The notes: generated by a model not told the origin, from the letters alone. 64,000 bases of DNA from Saccharothrix sp. NRRL B-16348 (GCF_001280085.1 NZ_LGED01000220.1:124001-188000), one strand, 5' to 3'. Positions 44,759-54,183 are shown, numbered from the stretch's first letter. Made by a program: numbers and translations.

Positions 44759-45082
44759 TCAGCGATCTGCACCGACCGGCAGGCGTGCGAGCGGAACGTG
44801 GTGCTGGCCCGCGTGCATGTCGCGGTCGCGGAGGGAGCCCTGGCTGACCGGGCGCGGGAAGGAGATCTTCACGACGTTGAGCGACGGGATGCGGAAGATC
44901 TGGACGGTGTTCTCCTCGACCCGGTAGAGCTGCGCGACCACGCGTTCGTTCAGGAACGACTCGTCCGCGGCGATCCGGTAGCCGTCGGCGTCGCGCAGGA
45001 AGACCTCCATGGTGACCCAGAAGGGGCCCGCGTTCTTGGAGCGGACCTCGTGGGCGAGGTCTGCGAGGGTGGTCTCACGCAC
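44759..45082 (-). CDS. DUF4387 family protein
   Basis: A 107-residue cytosolic protein with the DUF4387 pattern: TLADLAHEVRSKNAGPFWVTMEVFL near the N-terminus, then VAQLYRV and FRIPSLNVVKISFPRPV. These proteins are always encoded next to AtuA/DUF1446 proteins and are presumed small subunits of the same enzyme. Its start lies eight bases inside the AtuA gene, so synthesis is coupled. Last gene of the catabolic operon. Confidence 0.88.
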   Translation of the reverse strand: MRETTLADLAHEVRSKNAGPFWVTMEVFLRDADGYRIAADESFLNERVVAQLYRVEENTVQIFRIPSLNVVKISFPRPVSQGSLRDRDMHAGQHHVPLARLPVGADR

Positions 45083-46466
45083 GGGTGGTCTCCTCCGTCT
45101 CGATGCGGAACAGGCTGGTGGGGTCGTCGCAGTCGACGACGTGGTTCAGCACGAACTCGTACGCCGCGCCGCGCTCCACCTCGGCGGGCGAGGACGCGAA
45201 CGCGAGGCTCGGCAGGTAGTCCATCCGCGGTGTCGGCAGGTGCAGCATCAGCGGGTTGGCGACCTTGGCGACGGCCGTGGCGGTGGCCTGGTCGGGCGCG
45301 TTGACGAGCAGCATCACGCCCACCTCGCGCGGCGGCCCGCTTTCCGGCTCCAGGTCGCCCAGCACCGCGTTGTGGCCGTACAGGCGCAGGTCGAAGTCGT
45401 ACTCGTGGTCGGCGAGCCCCAGGGTCTGGCCGACCCGTTGCCTGATCACCGTGCGCATGAGGTCGGCCCAGGCGTCGATGTGCGCGAGGATGAGCGGATC
45501 GCGGATCGCCGAGAACGACATGGTCTCGTAGCCGGTGATCCGGGCGCCTTCCAGCTTGATCGTGTACTGGTCGGCGACGTGGAACCGCGATCCCTCGACC
45601 CGCACCACCCGGTCGTCCAGGGCGGTGTACCGCGCGTCGCGGACGTCCAGGGTGCCGTCCGGCTCCCGCATCTCGTACGGGTTCACGGTCTCGTAGAGCA
45701 TGTGGGCGGCCACCGTGGTCGGCGTGCACGCCACCGCCGGGTCGAGCGGCTCGATGGTGAAGCCGTCGGCGTCGATGGTGGCCAGGACACCGCCCGCGCG
45801 CGGGTTGGTGGTGCACTGGCCGCCGCACTCCACGATCTTGGCGGCGTGCCACGTCGGCCCGGCGGGCATCCCCTTCATCAGCGGGTAGGCGGCGGCCAGC
45901 GCCGTGTCGGTGGCCCGGCCGGCGAGCACCACCTGCGCGCCGGCGCGGAGCGCCGCGACGATCGGCTCGTGCCCCATCGCGCCGACGATGTGGGTGCAGC
46001 TCTCGAGCGTCTCGGCCCGCAGCTCCCCCAACGGCGGCAGCGCGTGGATCCGGCCCGCGTCCAGGTGCTCCTTCAGGTCGACCGCCCGCTGTTCGCTGTA
46101 GATCCTCGCGACTTTGAGGTCCAGGCCCTCCTCCGCCATGACCTCGGCGGCGATGCCCGCGACCCAGTCGACGCCCCGGTCGGTGCCGCTCGTGCCGCAC
46201 GAGCCAACGATCACGGGTATGCCCGCACCGGCGGCCGCCGTCAGCAGGCTGCGCAGGTCGCGCGCCACGGCCTTCGCCGTCGTCTTGGGCGTCGCCGACC
46301 CGAGGTAGTGCGGACCGGAGTCCGTCGACCCGCCGTCGACGCTGATCACGTCGGCGCCCAGGGCGATGCCGCGCTCGACCGTCGCGTGGTCCCAGCCCGC
46401 GCCGAGCATGCCGCTCGGCGTCAGGACGCGGACGGACCCCACCGGTTCGTTGTCCATGTTCCTCAT
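45075..46466 (-). CDS. AtuA/DUF1446 family acyclic-terpene-utilisation-like protein
   Basis: A 463-residue protein of the AtuA family. Hallmarks are SVDGGSTDSGPHYLG, GSCGTSGTDRGVDWV, LAGRATDTALAAAYPL and AKIVECGGQCTTN. The name comes from citronellol degradation in Pseudomonas, but most members, especially with a DUF4387 partner, are linked to hydroxy-acid or dicarboxylate breakdown and are presumed hydratases or isomerases. The ATG at 46466 has GGGGA upstream and overlaps the dehydrogenase stop. Its partners here are a D-2-hydroxyacid dehydrogenase, a tartrate/malate-type dehydrogenase and an MFS carrier, supporting hydroxy-acid catabolism. Confidence 0.87.
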   Translation of the reverse strand: MRNMDNEPVGSVRVLTPSGMLGAGWDHATVERGIALGADVISVDGGSTDSGPHYLGSATPKTTAKAVARDLRSLLTAAAGAGIPVIVGSCGTSGTDRGVDWVAGIAAEVMAEEGLDLKVARIYSEQRAVDLKEHLDAGRIHALPPLGELRAETLESCTHIVGAMGHEPIVAALRAGAQVVLAGRATDTALAAAYPLMKGMPAGPTWHAAKIVECGGQCTTNPRAGGVLATIDADGFTIEPLDPAVACTPTTVAAHMLYETVNPYEMREPDGTLDVRDARYTALDDRVVRVEGSRFHVADQYTIKLEGARITGYETMSFSAIRDPLILAHIDAWADLMRTVIRQRVGQTLGLADHEYDFDLRLYGHNAVLGDLEPESGPPREVGVMLLVNAPDQATATAVAKVANPLMLHLPTPRMDYLPSLAFASSPAEVERGAAYEFVLNHVVDCDDPTSLFRIETEETTRA

Positions 46467-47434
46467 TTCTTCCCCTCGTGAGATCGGGCGTTGACCGCGA
46501 ACCGCGGCCTGCCCGCGAGTGCCGCCAGCAGTTCCTCCGCACCTCGGCGACCTGCGGCGGCCCGTGCCTCGGCGGTCTGCCCGGCCAGGTGGGAGTAGAC
46601 GACGATGCCGTGCACCCCGCGGAGCGGGCTGTCGGGCGGCAACGGCTCCTCGCGCACGACGTCGAGCGCGGCGCCCGCGATCTGCCCGGACCGCACGGCG
46701 ACGACGAGTGCGTTCTCGTCGACGATGGCGCCACGCGCGGTGTTGACCAGCAGCGCGGTCGGCTTCATCCGCCGGAACGCCGCTTCGCCCAGCAGCCCGC
46801 GGGTCCGTTCGGTGAGCGATGTGTGCACCGAGACGTAGTCGGAAGCCGCCAACAGCTCGGGCAGGTCCACGAACCGCACCGCGGGGTCGCTGCGCAGCCG
46901 CGGCGGCACGTTCGTGGTGCAGAGCACGTCCATGCCGAAGGCGTGCGCCAAGGGCACCACCGCTCTCGCCGCGGCGCCGTACCCGATGAGCCCGAGCGTC
47001 GACCCGCGCAGTTCGCGCCCGTCCTCGCGCGGCCACGCGCCACGCGTCACGCCGTGCGCGGACTCCACCAGACGTCGTGCGCCGGCGAGCAGGAGGCCGA
47101 TCGTGTACTCGGCCACCGCGTTGGCGTTGACGCCCGGCAGGTTGCTGACGCTGATCCCCAACCGAGCCGCGGCGACGGTGTCGATGGAGTCGTACCCCAC
47201 GCCGGTCCGCACGATGACCCGCAGGCGTGGCGCACGGCCGAGGACATCGGCGGTCAGGGGTTCGTTGGCCGCCACCAGGGCGGCGTCCACGCCGGCGAGC
47301 CCGGCCACGAGCCGGTCGGGATCGCGCGGACCGGCCGGCGGCAGGTGGACGGTCTCCAGCCCGGCCTCCCGCAACAGGACGTCGACTTCGTCACCGGGCC
47401 GGAGGTAGTCCGTGGTGATGAGAACGCGGTGCAC
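46463..47434 (-). CDS. D-2-hydroxyacid dehydrogenase (NAD-binding)
   Basis: A 323-residue dehydrogenase of the phosphoglycerate/glycerate dehydrogenase family, converting a D-2-hydroxy acid to the 2-oxo acid. The Rossmann motif is LIGYGAAARAVV (150-160); the last Gly of GxGxxG is Ala. Catalytic Arg234 (NTARG), Glu263 (REEP) and His282 (YSHLAG) are present. The GTG start follows GAGAGG. It sits between the MFS carrier and AtuA genes in one operon. Confidence 0.92.
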   Translation of the reverse strand: MHRVLITTDYLRPGDEVDVLLREAGLETVHLPPAGPRDPDRLVAGLAGVDAALVAANEPLTADVLGRAPRLRVIVRTGVGYDSIDTVAAARLGISVSNLPGVNANAVAEYTIGLLLAGARRLVESAHGVTRGAWPREDGRELRGSTLGLIGYGAAARAVVPLAHAFGMDVLCTTNVPPRLRSDPAVRFVDLPELLAASDYVSVHTSLTERTRGLLGEAAFRRMKPTALLVNTARGAIVDENALVVAVRSGQIAGAALDVVREEPLPPDSPLRGVHGIVVYSHLAGQTAEARAAAGRRGAEELLAALAGRPRFAVNARSHEGKK

Positions 47435-47454
47435 GTCTTCCTCTCTTCGAGTCG

Positions 47455-48726
47455 TCACAGCGCGCGCTTGGTGGACGACCGGCGCTGCAACGCGCTGACC
47501 CGGGCCACGCCCAGCACGGCGACGAGGGCCACGACCGCGACGTCGAGCAGCATCAACGGCCAGCCCGTCACGTCGACCATCCCGCCGACCAGGGCCGGCC
47601 CGAGGAAGCCGCCGCCCGCCCAGCCGACGGTGTAGAGCCCGGTGTAGGTGCCCACCACGCGGTCGGACGGGGCGAGGTTCCACAGCACGACGACCGCGTT
47701 GACCAGGAACGAGGAGGCGGCCGCCGCGGCCAGGCACAGGGCGATCACGACACCGGTGGGCGTGCGGACCGCGGTGCCGAGCACCATGGCGGCCGCGAAC
47801 ACCGCCATCCCGACCGTCATCACCCGGAGCCGGCCGAACCGCTCGGCGAGCAGCGCCACGGGGTAGGCGGCCACGATGAAGGCGATCCCGCTGGGCAGGG
47901 TCAGCCCGCCCGCGTCGCCCGCGGACAGGCCGAGCGCCTCCATGCCGTAGGGCGTGATGAGCGAGCGCGAGGCGGCCCAGGCGCCGCCGAACAGCAGGAT
48001 CGACCCGATCAGCAGCAACCTGCTGCGGTCGGCGTCCTTCAGGATGTCGGGCACGATGTCCCGCACCCGGTCACCGGCCCGCGGCTCGGCCTGCCGCTCG
48101 CGGTCCTCCGCCAGCGCGTTCCGGTAGGCGGGTGACCGGCTGTCCCGCACCTTCAGGCCGAGCACGAGCACGGACACCACCATCAGGGCCGAGGGGATCG
48201 CGAACGACCACTCCAGGTGCTCGTCGATCAGGAAGATGCTGATCAGCGCCGCCACGATGGCCGTGACGCTCGACGCGATCTTGACCGCCGCGTTGGCCCG
48301 GCTGCGCCGCGCGGGCGCGATGAAGTCCGGCAGCAGCGCTTCGGCGATCGGCTTGAACGAGTTCGCGACCAGCGCGTACGCGAACATCACCGCGACCAGC
48401 AGCGGCAGCGAGGACGCGGCGTGCGGGATGGCGAGGAACAGCAGCGCGGCCACCGGCATCCCGACCACGAGGTACGGCATCCGCCTGCCCCACGACGTGC
48501 GGGTGTTGTCCGACCGGTTGCCCATCCACGGCTGGACGAAGATGCCGAGCAGGTTGTCCATCCCCATGAGCAGGCCGATGAGCGCGGCGCTGCCGATGTG
48601 CTCGCGGAGCAACGGCGGGACCTGCGACTCGTACAGGTTCCACGTCGACTCCTGGGCGAAGACGGCCAAGGCCACGAAGAACGTGATCCGCCCGGTCCGA
48701 ATGCGCTGCGTGGTCGCCGTCGTCAT
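47455..48726 (-). CDS. MFS transporter (probable organic-acid uptake)
   Basis: A 423-residue carrier with twelve predicted TM helices. Motif A-like GNRSDNTRTSWGRRMPYL is of the kind seen in sugar/glycoside and SLC45-like carriers. The central loop is long and charged (EDRERQAEPRAGDRVRDIV). The ATG follows GGAGGGAAGG. First gene of the dehydrogenase/AtuA/DUF4387 operon, so it likely brings in the pathway substrate. A TTGCTATAGCAA palindrome lies in its promoter. Confidence 0.85.
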   Translation of the reverse strand: MTTATTQRIRTGRITFFVALAVFAQESTWNLYESQVPPLLREHIGSAALIGLLMGMDNLLGIFVQPWMGNRSDNTRTSWGRRMPYLVVGMPVAALLFLAIPHAASSLPLLVAVMFAYALVANSFKPIAEALLPDFIAPARRSRANAAVKIASSVTAIVAALISIFLIDEHLEWSFAIPSALMVVSVLVLGLKVRDSRSPAYRNALAEDRERQAEPRAGDRVRDIVPDILKDADRSRLLLIGSILLFGGAWAASRSLITPYGMEALGLSAGDAGGLTLPSGIAFIVAAYPVALLAERFGRLRVMTVGMAVFAAAMVLGTAVRTPTGVVIALCLAAAAASSFLVNAVVVLWNLAPSDRVVGTYTGLYTVGWAGGGFLGPALVGGMVDVTGWPLMLLDVAVVALVAVLGVARVSALQRRSSTKRAL

Positions 48727-48778
48727 TGGCGCAACCTTCCCTCCGCCACCGCCGGTGGTGGCGTGCCGCACGGTACTT

Positions 48779-48799
48779 TTGCTATAGCAAGATAGTCAA
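48779..48799 (-). promoter_or_regulatory. Palindromic operator and -35 box of the catabolic operon
   Basis: TTGCTATAGCAA (48779-48790) is a perfect 12-bp palindrome placed three bases after a TTGACT -35 box on the minus strand (48799-48794). The same GCTATAGC core occurs at 50957-50964, before the GntR gene, so the GntR protein is the probable ligand-responsive repressor. Confidence 0.65.
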
Positions 48800-48836
48800 C
48801 CGAGGCATGGTGATCCATGCCATGGCATGATTGGGG

Positions 48837-49916
48837 TCAGCCGGCGGCGATTTCGGCGGCGATCGCCGTGCCGAGGCCCTCGGTCGTGCCGGTGCCGCCG
48901 AGGTCGGGGGTGAGCACGTCCGGCCGCCCGTCGAGCACGCTCTCGATCGCGGCCACCACCCGTGCCGCCGCGGTCGGCTCGCCCAGGTGCTCCAGCATCA
49001 TGGCGCCGCTCCAGATCTGCCCGACGGGATTGGCGATCCCGCGCCCAGCGATGTCCGGCGCCGAACCGTGCACCGGCTCGAACAGGCTCGGCCACGTGCG
49101 GTCCGGGTTGATGTTGGCGCTGGGCGCGATCCCGATCGTCCCGGCGCAGGCCGGGCCGAGGTCGGAGAGGATGTCGCCGAAGAGGTTGCTGGCCACGACC
49201 ACGTCGTAGTGCTGGGGCTGCAGCACGAACTTGGCGGTCAGGATGTCGATGTGGTCCTTGTCCGCGACCACGTCCGGGTACTGCTCCGCCATCGCCGCCG
49301 CGCGCTCGTCCCAGTACGGCATGGTGATGGAGATGCCGTTGCTCTTGGTCGCCCACGTCAGGTGCTTGCGGGGGCGTGCGGCGGCGAGGTCGAAGGCGTA
49401 CCGCAGCACCCGGTCCACGCCGATCCGGGTCATCACGGTCTCCTGCACCACCGTCTCGCGCTCGGTGCCCTCGAAGATCCGGCCGCCGATGCTGGAGTAC
49501 TCGCCCTCGGTGTTCTCCCGGACGACGAGGAAGTCGATGTCACCGGGCTCCCGGTCACGCAGCGGGCTGCGCACGCCGCGCAGCAGACGGACCGGTCGCA
49601 GGTTGACGTACTGGTCGAACTCGCGGCGGAACCGCAGCAGGCTGCCCCACAGCGAGACGTGGTCGGGAACCACCTCGGGCCACCCCACCGCGCCGAAGAA
49701 GATCGCGTCGAAGCCGCCCAGCACCTCCCGCCAGTCCGGCGGCAGCATCTCGCCGTGCCGCAGCCAGTAGTCGGCGCAGGCGAAGTCGAACTCGGTGAAC
49801 TCCAGCCCGAACCCGTGCGCCTCGGCGGCGGCCCGCAGGCACCGCAACCCCTCCGGGACGACTTCCCGGCCGATGCCGTCACCGGGGATGACCGCGACGC
49901 GATAACGTTGTGGCAC
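48837..49916 (-). CDS. Tartrate/D-malate-type beta-decarboxylating dehydrogenase
   Basis: A 359-residue NAD- and metal-dependent dehydrogenase of the TtuC/DmlA branch. Landmarks are IPGDGIGREV, VRENTEGEYSSIGG, Lys in TWATKSNGISITMPYW, ASNLFGDILSDL with both metal Asp residues, and FEPVHGSAPDIAG. It probably oxidises tartrate or D-malate to a keto acid. The GTG start has AAGGAG upstream. It lies 110 bp before the MFS operon on the same strand and is divergent from a LysR gene. Unlike the enzyme at 8988-10082 all metal and catalytic residues are kept. Confidence 0.9.
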   Translation of the reverse strand: MPQRYRVAVIPGDGIGREVVPEGLRCLRAAAEAHGFGLEFTEFDFACADYWLRHGEMLPPDWREVLGGFDAIFFGAVGWPEVVPDHVSLWGSLLRFRREFDQYVNLRPVRLLRGVRSPLRDREPGDIDFLVVRENTEGEYSSIGGRIFEGTERETVVQETVMTRIGVDRVLRYAFDLAAARPRKHLTWATKSNGISITMPYWDERAAAMAEQYPDVVADKDHIDILTAKFVLQPQHYDVVVASNLFGDILSDLGPACAGTIGIAPSANINPDRTWPSLFEPVHGSAPDIAGRGIANPVGQIWSGAMMLEHLGEPTAAARVVAAIESVLDGRPDVLTPDLGGTGTTEGLGTAIAAEIAAG

Positions 49917-50051
49917 AAGCGACTCCTTCGACCTCGACACGCCTGCCGTCCCACTCGACCACGAGCGGTCGTTCCACTGTGGTCCGGGCCGAACGGCGCG
50001 GCAAGGCCGACCGGGGCAACCTGTCCTTTCGCTCGGGGAAAGGCCCGCGAC

Positions 50052-50963
50052 ATGACCACGTCCATGGACGACCTGCGCTTCTTCCACGTGGTCGCGTCCA
50101 ACGAGACGCTCACCGCCGCCGCCCGCGAGCTGGGCTGGTCGCTCCCGGTCGTCAGCAAGCGGCTGAAGGCCCTGGAGCACCGCCTCGACGCACGGCTGGT
50201 GCACCGGGGCACGCGCCGCCTCGTGCTGACCGCCGAGGGCGAGCTCTACGCGTCGCACCTGGACACGATCCTGGCCCAGGTGCGCCAGCTCGAAGACCTG
50301 ATCACGCACCGCTCCGGCGACCTGCGCGGTTCCATCGTGGTCCAGGCGACGCTCGGCCTCGGGCGCGCGCACATCGCGCCGCTCCTCGGCGAGTTCACCG
50401 CGTCGCACCCCCGGCTGAGCGTCGAGCTGCGCACGTCGGCCCTCCCCCTGCGCCCGCACCGCCGCGAGTTCGACCTGGCCGTGCACGTGGGCACGCCACC
50501 GGACTCGACGCTGCGGATCCGCCGCCTGGCGAAGAACCGCCGCGTGCCGTGCGCCGCACCGTCCTATGTGGAACGCCACGGGATGCCGGAGCGGATCGAG
50601 GACCTGGCCGACCACGACTGCATCGTGCTGCGGGAGAACGAGGGCGACTTCGACCTGTGGCGGTTCGGGGACTCCCGCCACCCGCGCCAGGTGCGCGTGC
50701 GCGGCCGGCTGTCGAGCAACGACGGCGACGTGATCACCGACTGGGCGCTCCAAGGCCGGGGCGTGATCATGCGCTCGGAGTGGCACGTCCGGCCGCACCT
50801 CGACAGCGGCGCGCTGGTGCGGGTGCTGCCCGGCGTGCCGACGCCACCCGCCGACATCTACGCGCTCGTGTCCGACGACGTCCACGTGCCCCGGCGCGTC
50901 AGCGAGCTGGTGAAGCACCTCGCCGCACACCTGCCCGCGCGCATCGCCCCGGATACGCTATAG
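50052..50963 (+). CDS. LysR-type transcriptional regulator
   Basis: A 303-residue LysR regulator. The N-terminal winged HTH reads LRFFHVVASNETLTAAARELGWS, then SKRLKALEHRLDARLVHRGTRRLVLT. The effector-binding domain follows (GSIVVQATLGLGRAHIAPLLGEF, RRRGVIMRSEW-like segment near 240). It is divergent from the tartrate/malate-type dehydrogenase gene, with 135 bp between, and so probably activates that gene in response to its substrate. Its stop codon lies in the GCTATAGC motif. Confidence 0.93.
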   Translation: MTTSMDDLRFFHVVASNETLTAAARELGWSLPVVSKRLKALEHRLDARLVHRGTRRLVLTAEGELYASHLDTILAQVRQLEDLITHRSGDLRGSIVVQATLGLGRAHIAPLLGEFTASHPRLSVELRTSALPLRPHRREFDLAVHVGTPPDSTLRIRRLAKNRRVPCAAPSYVERHGMPERIEDLADHDCIVLRENEGDFDLWRFGDSRHPRQVRVRGRLSSNDGDVITDWALQGRGVIMRSEWHVRPHLDSGALVRVLPGVPTPPADIYALVSDDVHVPRRVSELVKHLAAHLPARIAPDTL

Positions 50964-50964
50964 C
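50957..50964. promoter_or_regulatory. GCTATAGC operator before the GntR gene
   Basis: The 8-bp palindrome GCTATAGC, with a second half-site CGCTAT at 50993-50998, lies 56 bases before the GntR start. It repeats the core of the palindrome at 48779-48790 and suggests autoregulation. Confidence 0.55.
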
Positions 50965-51019
50965 ACACGTGCCCGCGAGTTGCGTATCCGTTCGCTATGG
51001 CCTTCGGTACCATGGTCGG

Positions 51020-51760
51020 GTGACGGAGGACCTTCTCGCGACGCTGAAGAGCGACACCCTCGCCGACCGCGCGTACGAAGCCATCCGGGAGGCCATCACG
51101 ACCGGTGGCCTGCGCAGCGGTGAGAAGGTCACCGAGCGTGGCCTGGCCGCGCAGCTCTCCGTCAGCCCGACACCGGTCCGCGAGGCGATCAGGCGCCTGG
51201 AGCAGGACGGCCTCCTGGTCCGCAGAGGTCCCCGCACCGTCATGGTCTCGGACATCGGCGACGCGGCGCTGGAGGACCTCGCCGAGGTGGAGGTGGGTCT
51301 GCGCGGCATGGTCGCGCGGTTCGCGGCACGCCGGGCGACCCCGGAGCAGCTCGACGGCCTCGACGCGATCCTGGACGACGCCGACGACCTGTTGATCCTC
51401 ATCGTCCAGCGCAAGCAGTCCGGGCAGATCCCGCAGCGGCACCTCGACCAGTTGCTGGACACCGTGCAGCGGTTCAACGACGCGCTGGAGGCGTGCGCGG
51501 GCAACCCGGTGCTGACCCGGCTGCTTGAGCAGGCCCGCGTGTTCTCCCGGGCCGAACGCCGAGCCCGCCGGCTGGAGGTGATCGCGCACGACCCCACCTT
51601 CGCCCTCGACCGCTACTCCAGCCACCGGGCGCTGGTCCGCGCCCTGCGCGCGGGCGACGCGGAAGGCGCCGAATCCATCGTCGTCGCGGACGCCCGCGGC
51701 GGGATCAGCGACCTGCTCCACGCGCCCCGATCGGTCGACGGCGACTCCGCGGCGACCTGA
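51020..51760 (+). CDS. GntR-family regulator (FadR/VanR-like)
   Basis: A 246-residue regulator. The winged HTH is at residues about 14-75 (RAYEAIREAITTGGLRSGEKVTE, then VSPTPVREAIRRLEQDGLLV). A helical FCD-type effector domain follows (DLAEVEVGLRGMVARFAA, HRALVRALRAGDAEGAESIV). GTG start with a weak upstream site. Repressors of this group control hydroxy-acid and sugar-acid catabolism. The shared palindrome links it to the MFS/AtuA operon. Confidence 0.9.
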   Translation: MTEDLLATLKSDTLADRAYEAIREAITTGGLRSGEKVTERGLAAQLSVSPTPVREAIRRLEQDGLLVRRGPRTVMVSDIGDAALEDLAEVEVGLRGMVARFAARRATPEQLDGLDAILDDADDLLILIVQRKQSGQIPQRHLDQLLDTVQRFNDALEACAGNPVLTRLLEQARVFSRAERRARRLEVIAHDPTFALDRYSSHRALVRALRAGDAEGAESIVVADARGGISDLLHAPRSVDGDSAAT

Positions 51761-51839
51761 CCCTCGCCCCGCGGTCCATTCGGGTGTCGGGGCGGTTTGT
51801 TCGGGCCGTGTGGGTCCGGGTGGTGGGCAGGATGGGGTC

Positions 51840-54140
51840 ATGGACGATCAGTACCCGCCGCCGGCCGCGGACCGCGGTGGTGCGGCGACCGTCGACCAGG
51901 TCGGTATCGCGTCCGGGGCGTCGACCGTGGTGCAGGCCGGACGTGACGCCAAGGTCGAGGTCAACTACGGGATCACCCTGCCGGTGCCGCCGCCGGTGGC
52001 GCTCGCCGGGCTGCCGCCGGCCGAGACCGCGTTCGCCGGCCGCTCGACCGACCTCGCGGTGCTGGCCGACGTCCTGCGCCCGGGGGCCGACGACCAGCCG
52101 ACCGTGGCGGTGATCGCCGGTCCGCCCGGGATCGGCAAGACGACCTTGGCGCTGAAAGCGGCACGCGACGCGGTGAACGCCGGGTGGTTCCCCGGCGGTG
52201 TGCTGTTCCGGGACTTGCGGGGCTTCGCCCGGCAGGGCCGGGTCGAGCCCGAAGCCGCCCTCGCCGCCCAGCTGCGCGCCCTCGGCGTGGCCGGCGAGCA
52301 CATCCCGCCCGACCTGGACGGCCGCTCGGCCCTGTACCGGTCGCTGCTGGCCGAGCGCGCGGACCGGGTGTTGGTGGTGCTGGACAACGCCGACCTGGCC
52401 GGTCAGGTGGCGCCGCTGCTGCCCGGCGACCGACGGCACCGCGTCCTGGTGACGAGCAGGAACACCCTCGACCTGACCTCCGCCCGGCACCACACCCTGG
52501 GCGTGCTCACCGGTGAGGAAGCGGTCGACCTGCTCTCCCGGATGCTGGCCGCGCACTCGGACGACCGGATCGCCAAGGCCGGGGACGCCGCCCTTCGGCT
52601 CGCCGAGTTGTGCGGCTTCCTGCCGCACGCGTTGGCGATCGCGGGCGGGTTGCTGGTCGGCGACTGCGATCAACCGGTCGCCGAGCTGGTCGACGTGCTG
52701 GCCGATCGAACCGAGCGGTTGGCCGAGCTGGCGACCGGTGAGCGTTCGTTCCGAGCCGCGGTCGACCTGTCCTACGAACGGCTCGACCCGCCGGATGCCC
52801 GGATGTTCCGCCTGCTCGCGGTCAACTCCGGACCGACGACGACCACGGGCGCCGCCGCCGCGCTGGCCGACCTCGACGAGCGTTCCGCCCGCCGCTCGCT
52901 CGATCTGCTGCGGCGAACGCACCTGATCGAACCCGCCGGGCCACGGGGGCGGTTCCGGTTCCACGACCTGATCAGGCTCTACGCCGAGGACCGCCTGCGC
53001 CGCGACGAGCCGGACGAGCTGCGCGACGCGGCCCTTCGCCGGCTGCTCGCCCACTTGAACCGGCTGATGGCCGCGGCCCCGCTCCACGACCTGCCGACGG
53101 CGCTGGTCGAGAAGAACGCGTTGACCGGGGTCTTCGAGTCGCGTGCCGACGCGTTGGCGTGGTTCGACGCGGAGCGGTCGAACCTGGTGGCGGTGGTCGG
53201 CCAGGCGTTCCGGGCCGGGCACCACGCCGACGTGTGCCTCGTGGCCATCCTCCTCGGCTACTCCCTGCAGACGCGGGGCGACTGGGACGACGCGCTCACC
53301 GTCCACCGGTTGGCGGTCGAGGCGGCGCGGCAGGCCGCCGACCCGGCGGCGGAGGGCAAGGCGCTGCTCGGCCTCGGCACCGCTTACCGGACCACGCGCG
53401 ACTTCGAGCGTGCCGACACCGTCCTGCGGCAGGCGCTCGACGTGTTCGGTCGGACCGGTGACCGGGCAGCGGTCACGGCGGTCTCCCGGGAACTGGAGGG
53501 CAGCAGGCTCTCGGCGCACGTCTTCACCTCGTTCACCGAACCGGCCGACGACGAACCCGACGTGCCGGAGAACGCGTCCGAGCCCGCCCCGGAAACGGGT
53601 GTGATGGCCGCCGTCGCAGCCCTGGAGACCACGAGCAACGACGCGATGAAGCTCTTCCTCCAACGCAGGTTCGACGAGGCACGTGCCGCGAACGAGAAGT
53701 TGCTCGCCGGTTGCCGGAAGATCGGCTTGCGGCAGGGCGAGGGCGTGGCGCTCAGCAACATCGGCGACTGCCACTATCACCTGCGTCAGCTCGACCAGGC
53801 CATCGCGTTCTACACCGCGTCGATCGAGGCGTCACGCGAGGTCGGGAACCGCCACGGCGAGGCGCAGACGAGCAACAGCCTCGCCAACGCCCACCTGAGC
53901 CGCGGTCGACCGGACCTGGCCGTCGCGCAGTACGAACGCGCCGCGGAACTGTTCCGGGAGTTGCGTGACCGGTACGGCGAAGGGATGACGCTGTGCAACC
54001 TCGGCGCCGCCCTCGCCGCTCAGGACGAGCGCGAACGGGCTCGCGACTGCCTGCTGCGCGCGGTGGAGTTGCTCGACGGGCAACAACGGCACAAGGACGC
54101 CGCCCGTCCACGTGCGCTGCTCGACACTTTGGACAGGTGA
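51840..54140 (+). CDS. NB-ARC / TPR STAND protein without HTH
   Basis: A 766-residue protein. The N-terminus (residues 18-44) has VGIASGASTVVQAGRDAKVE, a short beta-type motif found at the front of many actinomycete NTPase/TPR proteins. The NB-ARC domain follows with P-loop GPPGIGKTT (94-102), VLVVLDN and CGFLPHALAI. Winged-helix and TPR parts complete it (GVALSNIGDCHYHLRQLDQAI, EAQTSNSLANAHLSRGRPDLAV). There is no DNA-binding domain, so it may act through protein contacts. It has the same length as the protein at 31776 but a different architecture. Role unknown; some STAND proteins are defence or signalling switches. Confidence 0.83.
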   Translation: MDDQYPPPAADRGGAATVDQVGIASGASTVVQAGRDAKVEVNYGITLPVPPPVALAGLPPAETAFAGRSTDLAVLADVLRPGADDQPTVAVIAGPPGIGKTTLALKAARDAVNAGWFPGGVLFRDLRGFARQGRVEPEAALAAQLRALGVAGEHIPPDLDGRSALYRSLLAERADRVLVVLDNADLAGQVAPLLPGDRRHRVLVTSRNTLDLTSARHHTLGVLTGEEAVDLLSRMLAAHSDDRIAKAGDAALRLAELCGFLPHALAIAGGLLVGDCDQPVAELVDVLADRTERLAELATGERSFRAAVDLSYERLDPPDARMFRLLAVNSGPTTTTGAAAALADLDERSARRSLDLLRRTHLIEPAGPRGRFRFHDLIRLYAEDRLRRDEPDELRDAALRRLLAHLNRLMAAAPLHDLPTALVEKNALTGVFESRADALAWFDAERSNLVAVVGQAFRAGHHADVCLVAILLGYSLQTRGDWDDALTVHRLAVEAARQAADPAAEGKALLGLGTAYRTTRDFERADTVLRQALDVFGRTGDRAAVTAVSRELEGSRLSAHVFTSFTEPADDEPDVPENASEPAPETGVMAAVAALETTSNDAMKLFLQRRFDEARAANEKLLAGCRKIGLRQGEGVALSNIGDCHYHLRQLDQAIAFYTASIEASREVGNRHGEAQTSNSLANAHLSRGRPDLAVAQYERAAELFRELRDRYGEGMTLCNLGAALAAQDERERARDCLLRAVELLDGQQRHKDAARPRALLDTLDR

Positions 54141-54183
54141 TCCCCGCGTGCCTGATGCAGCACGCTGGTGGCCTACAGCGGGT

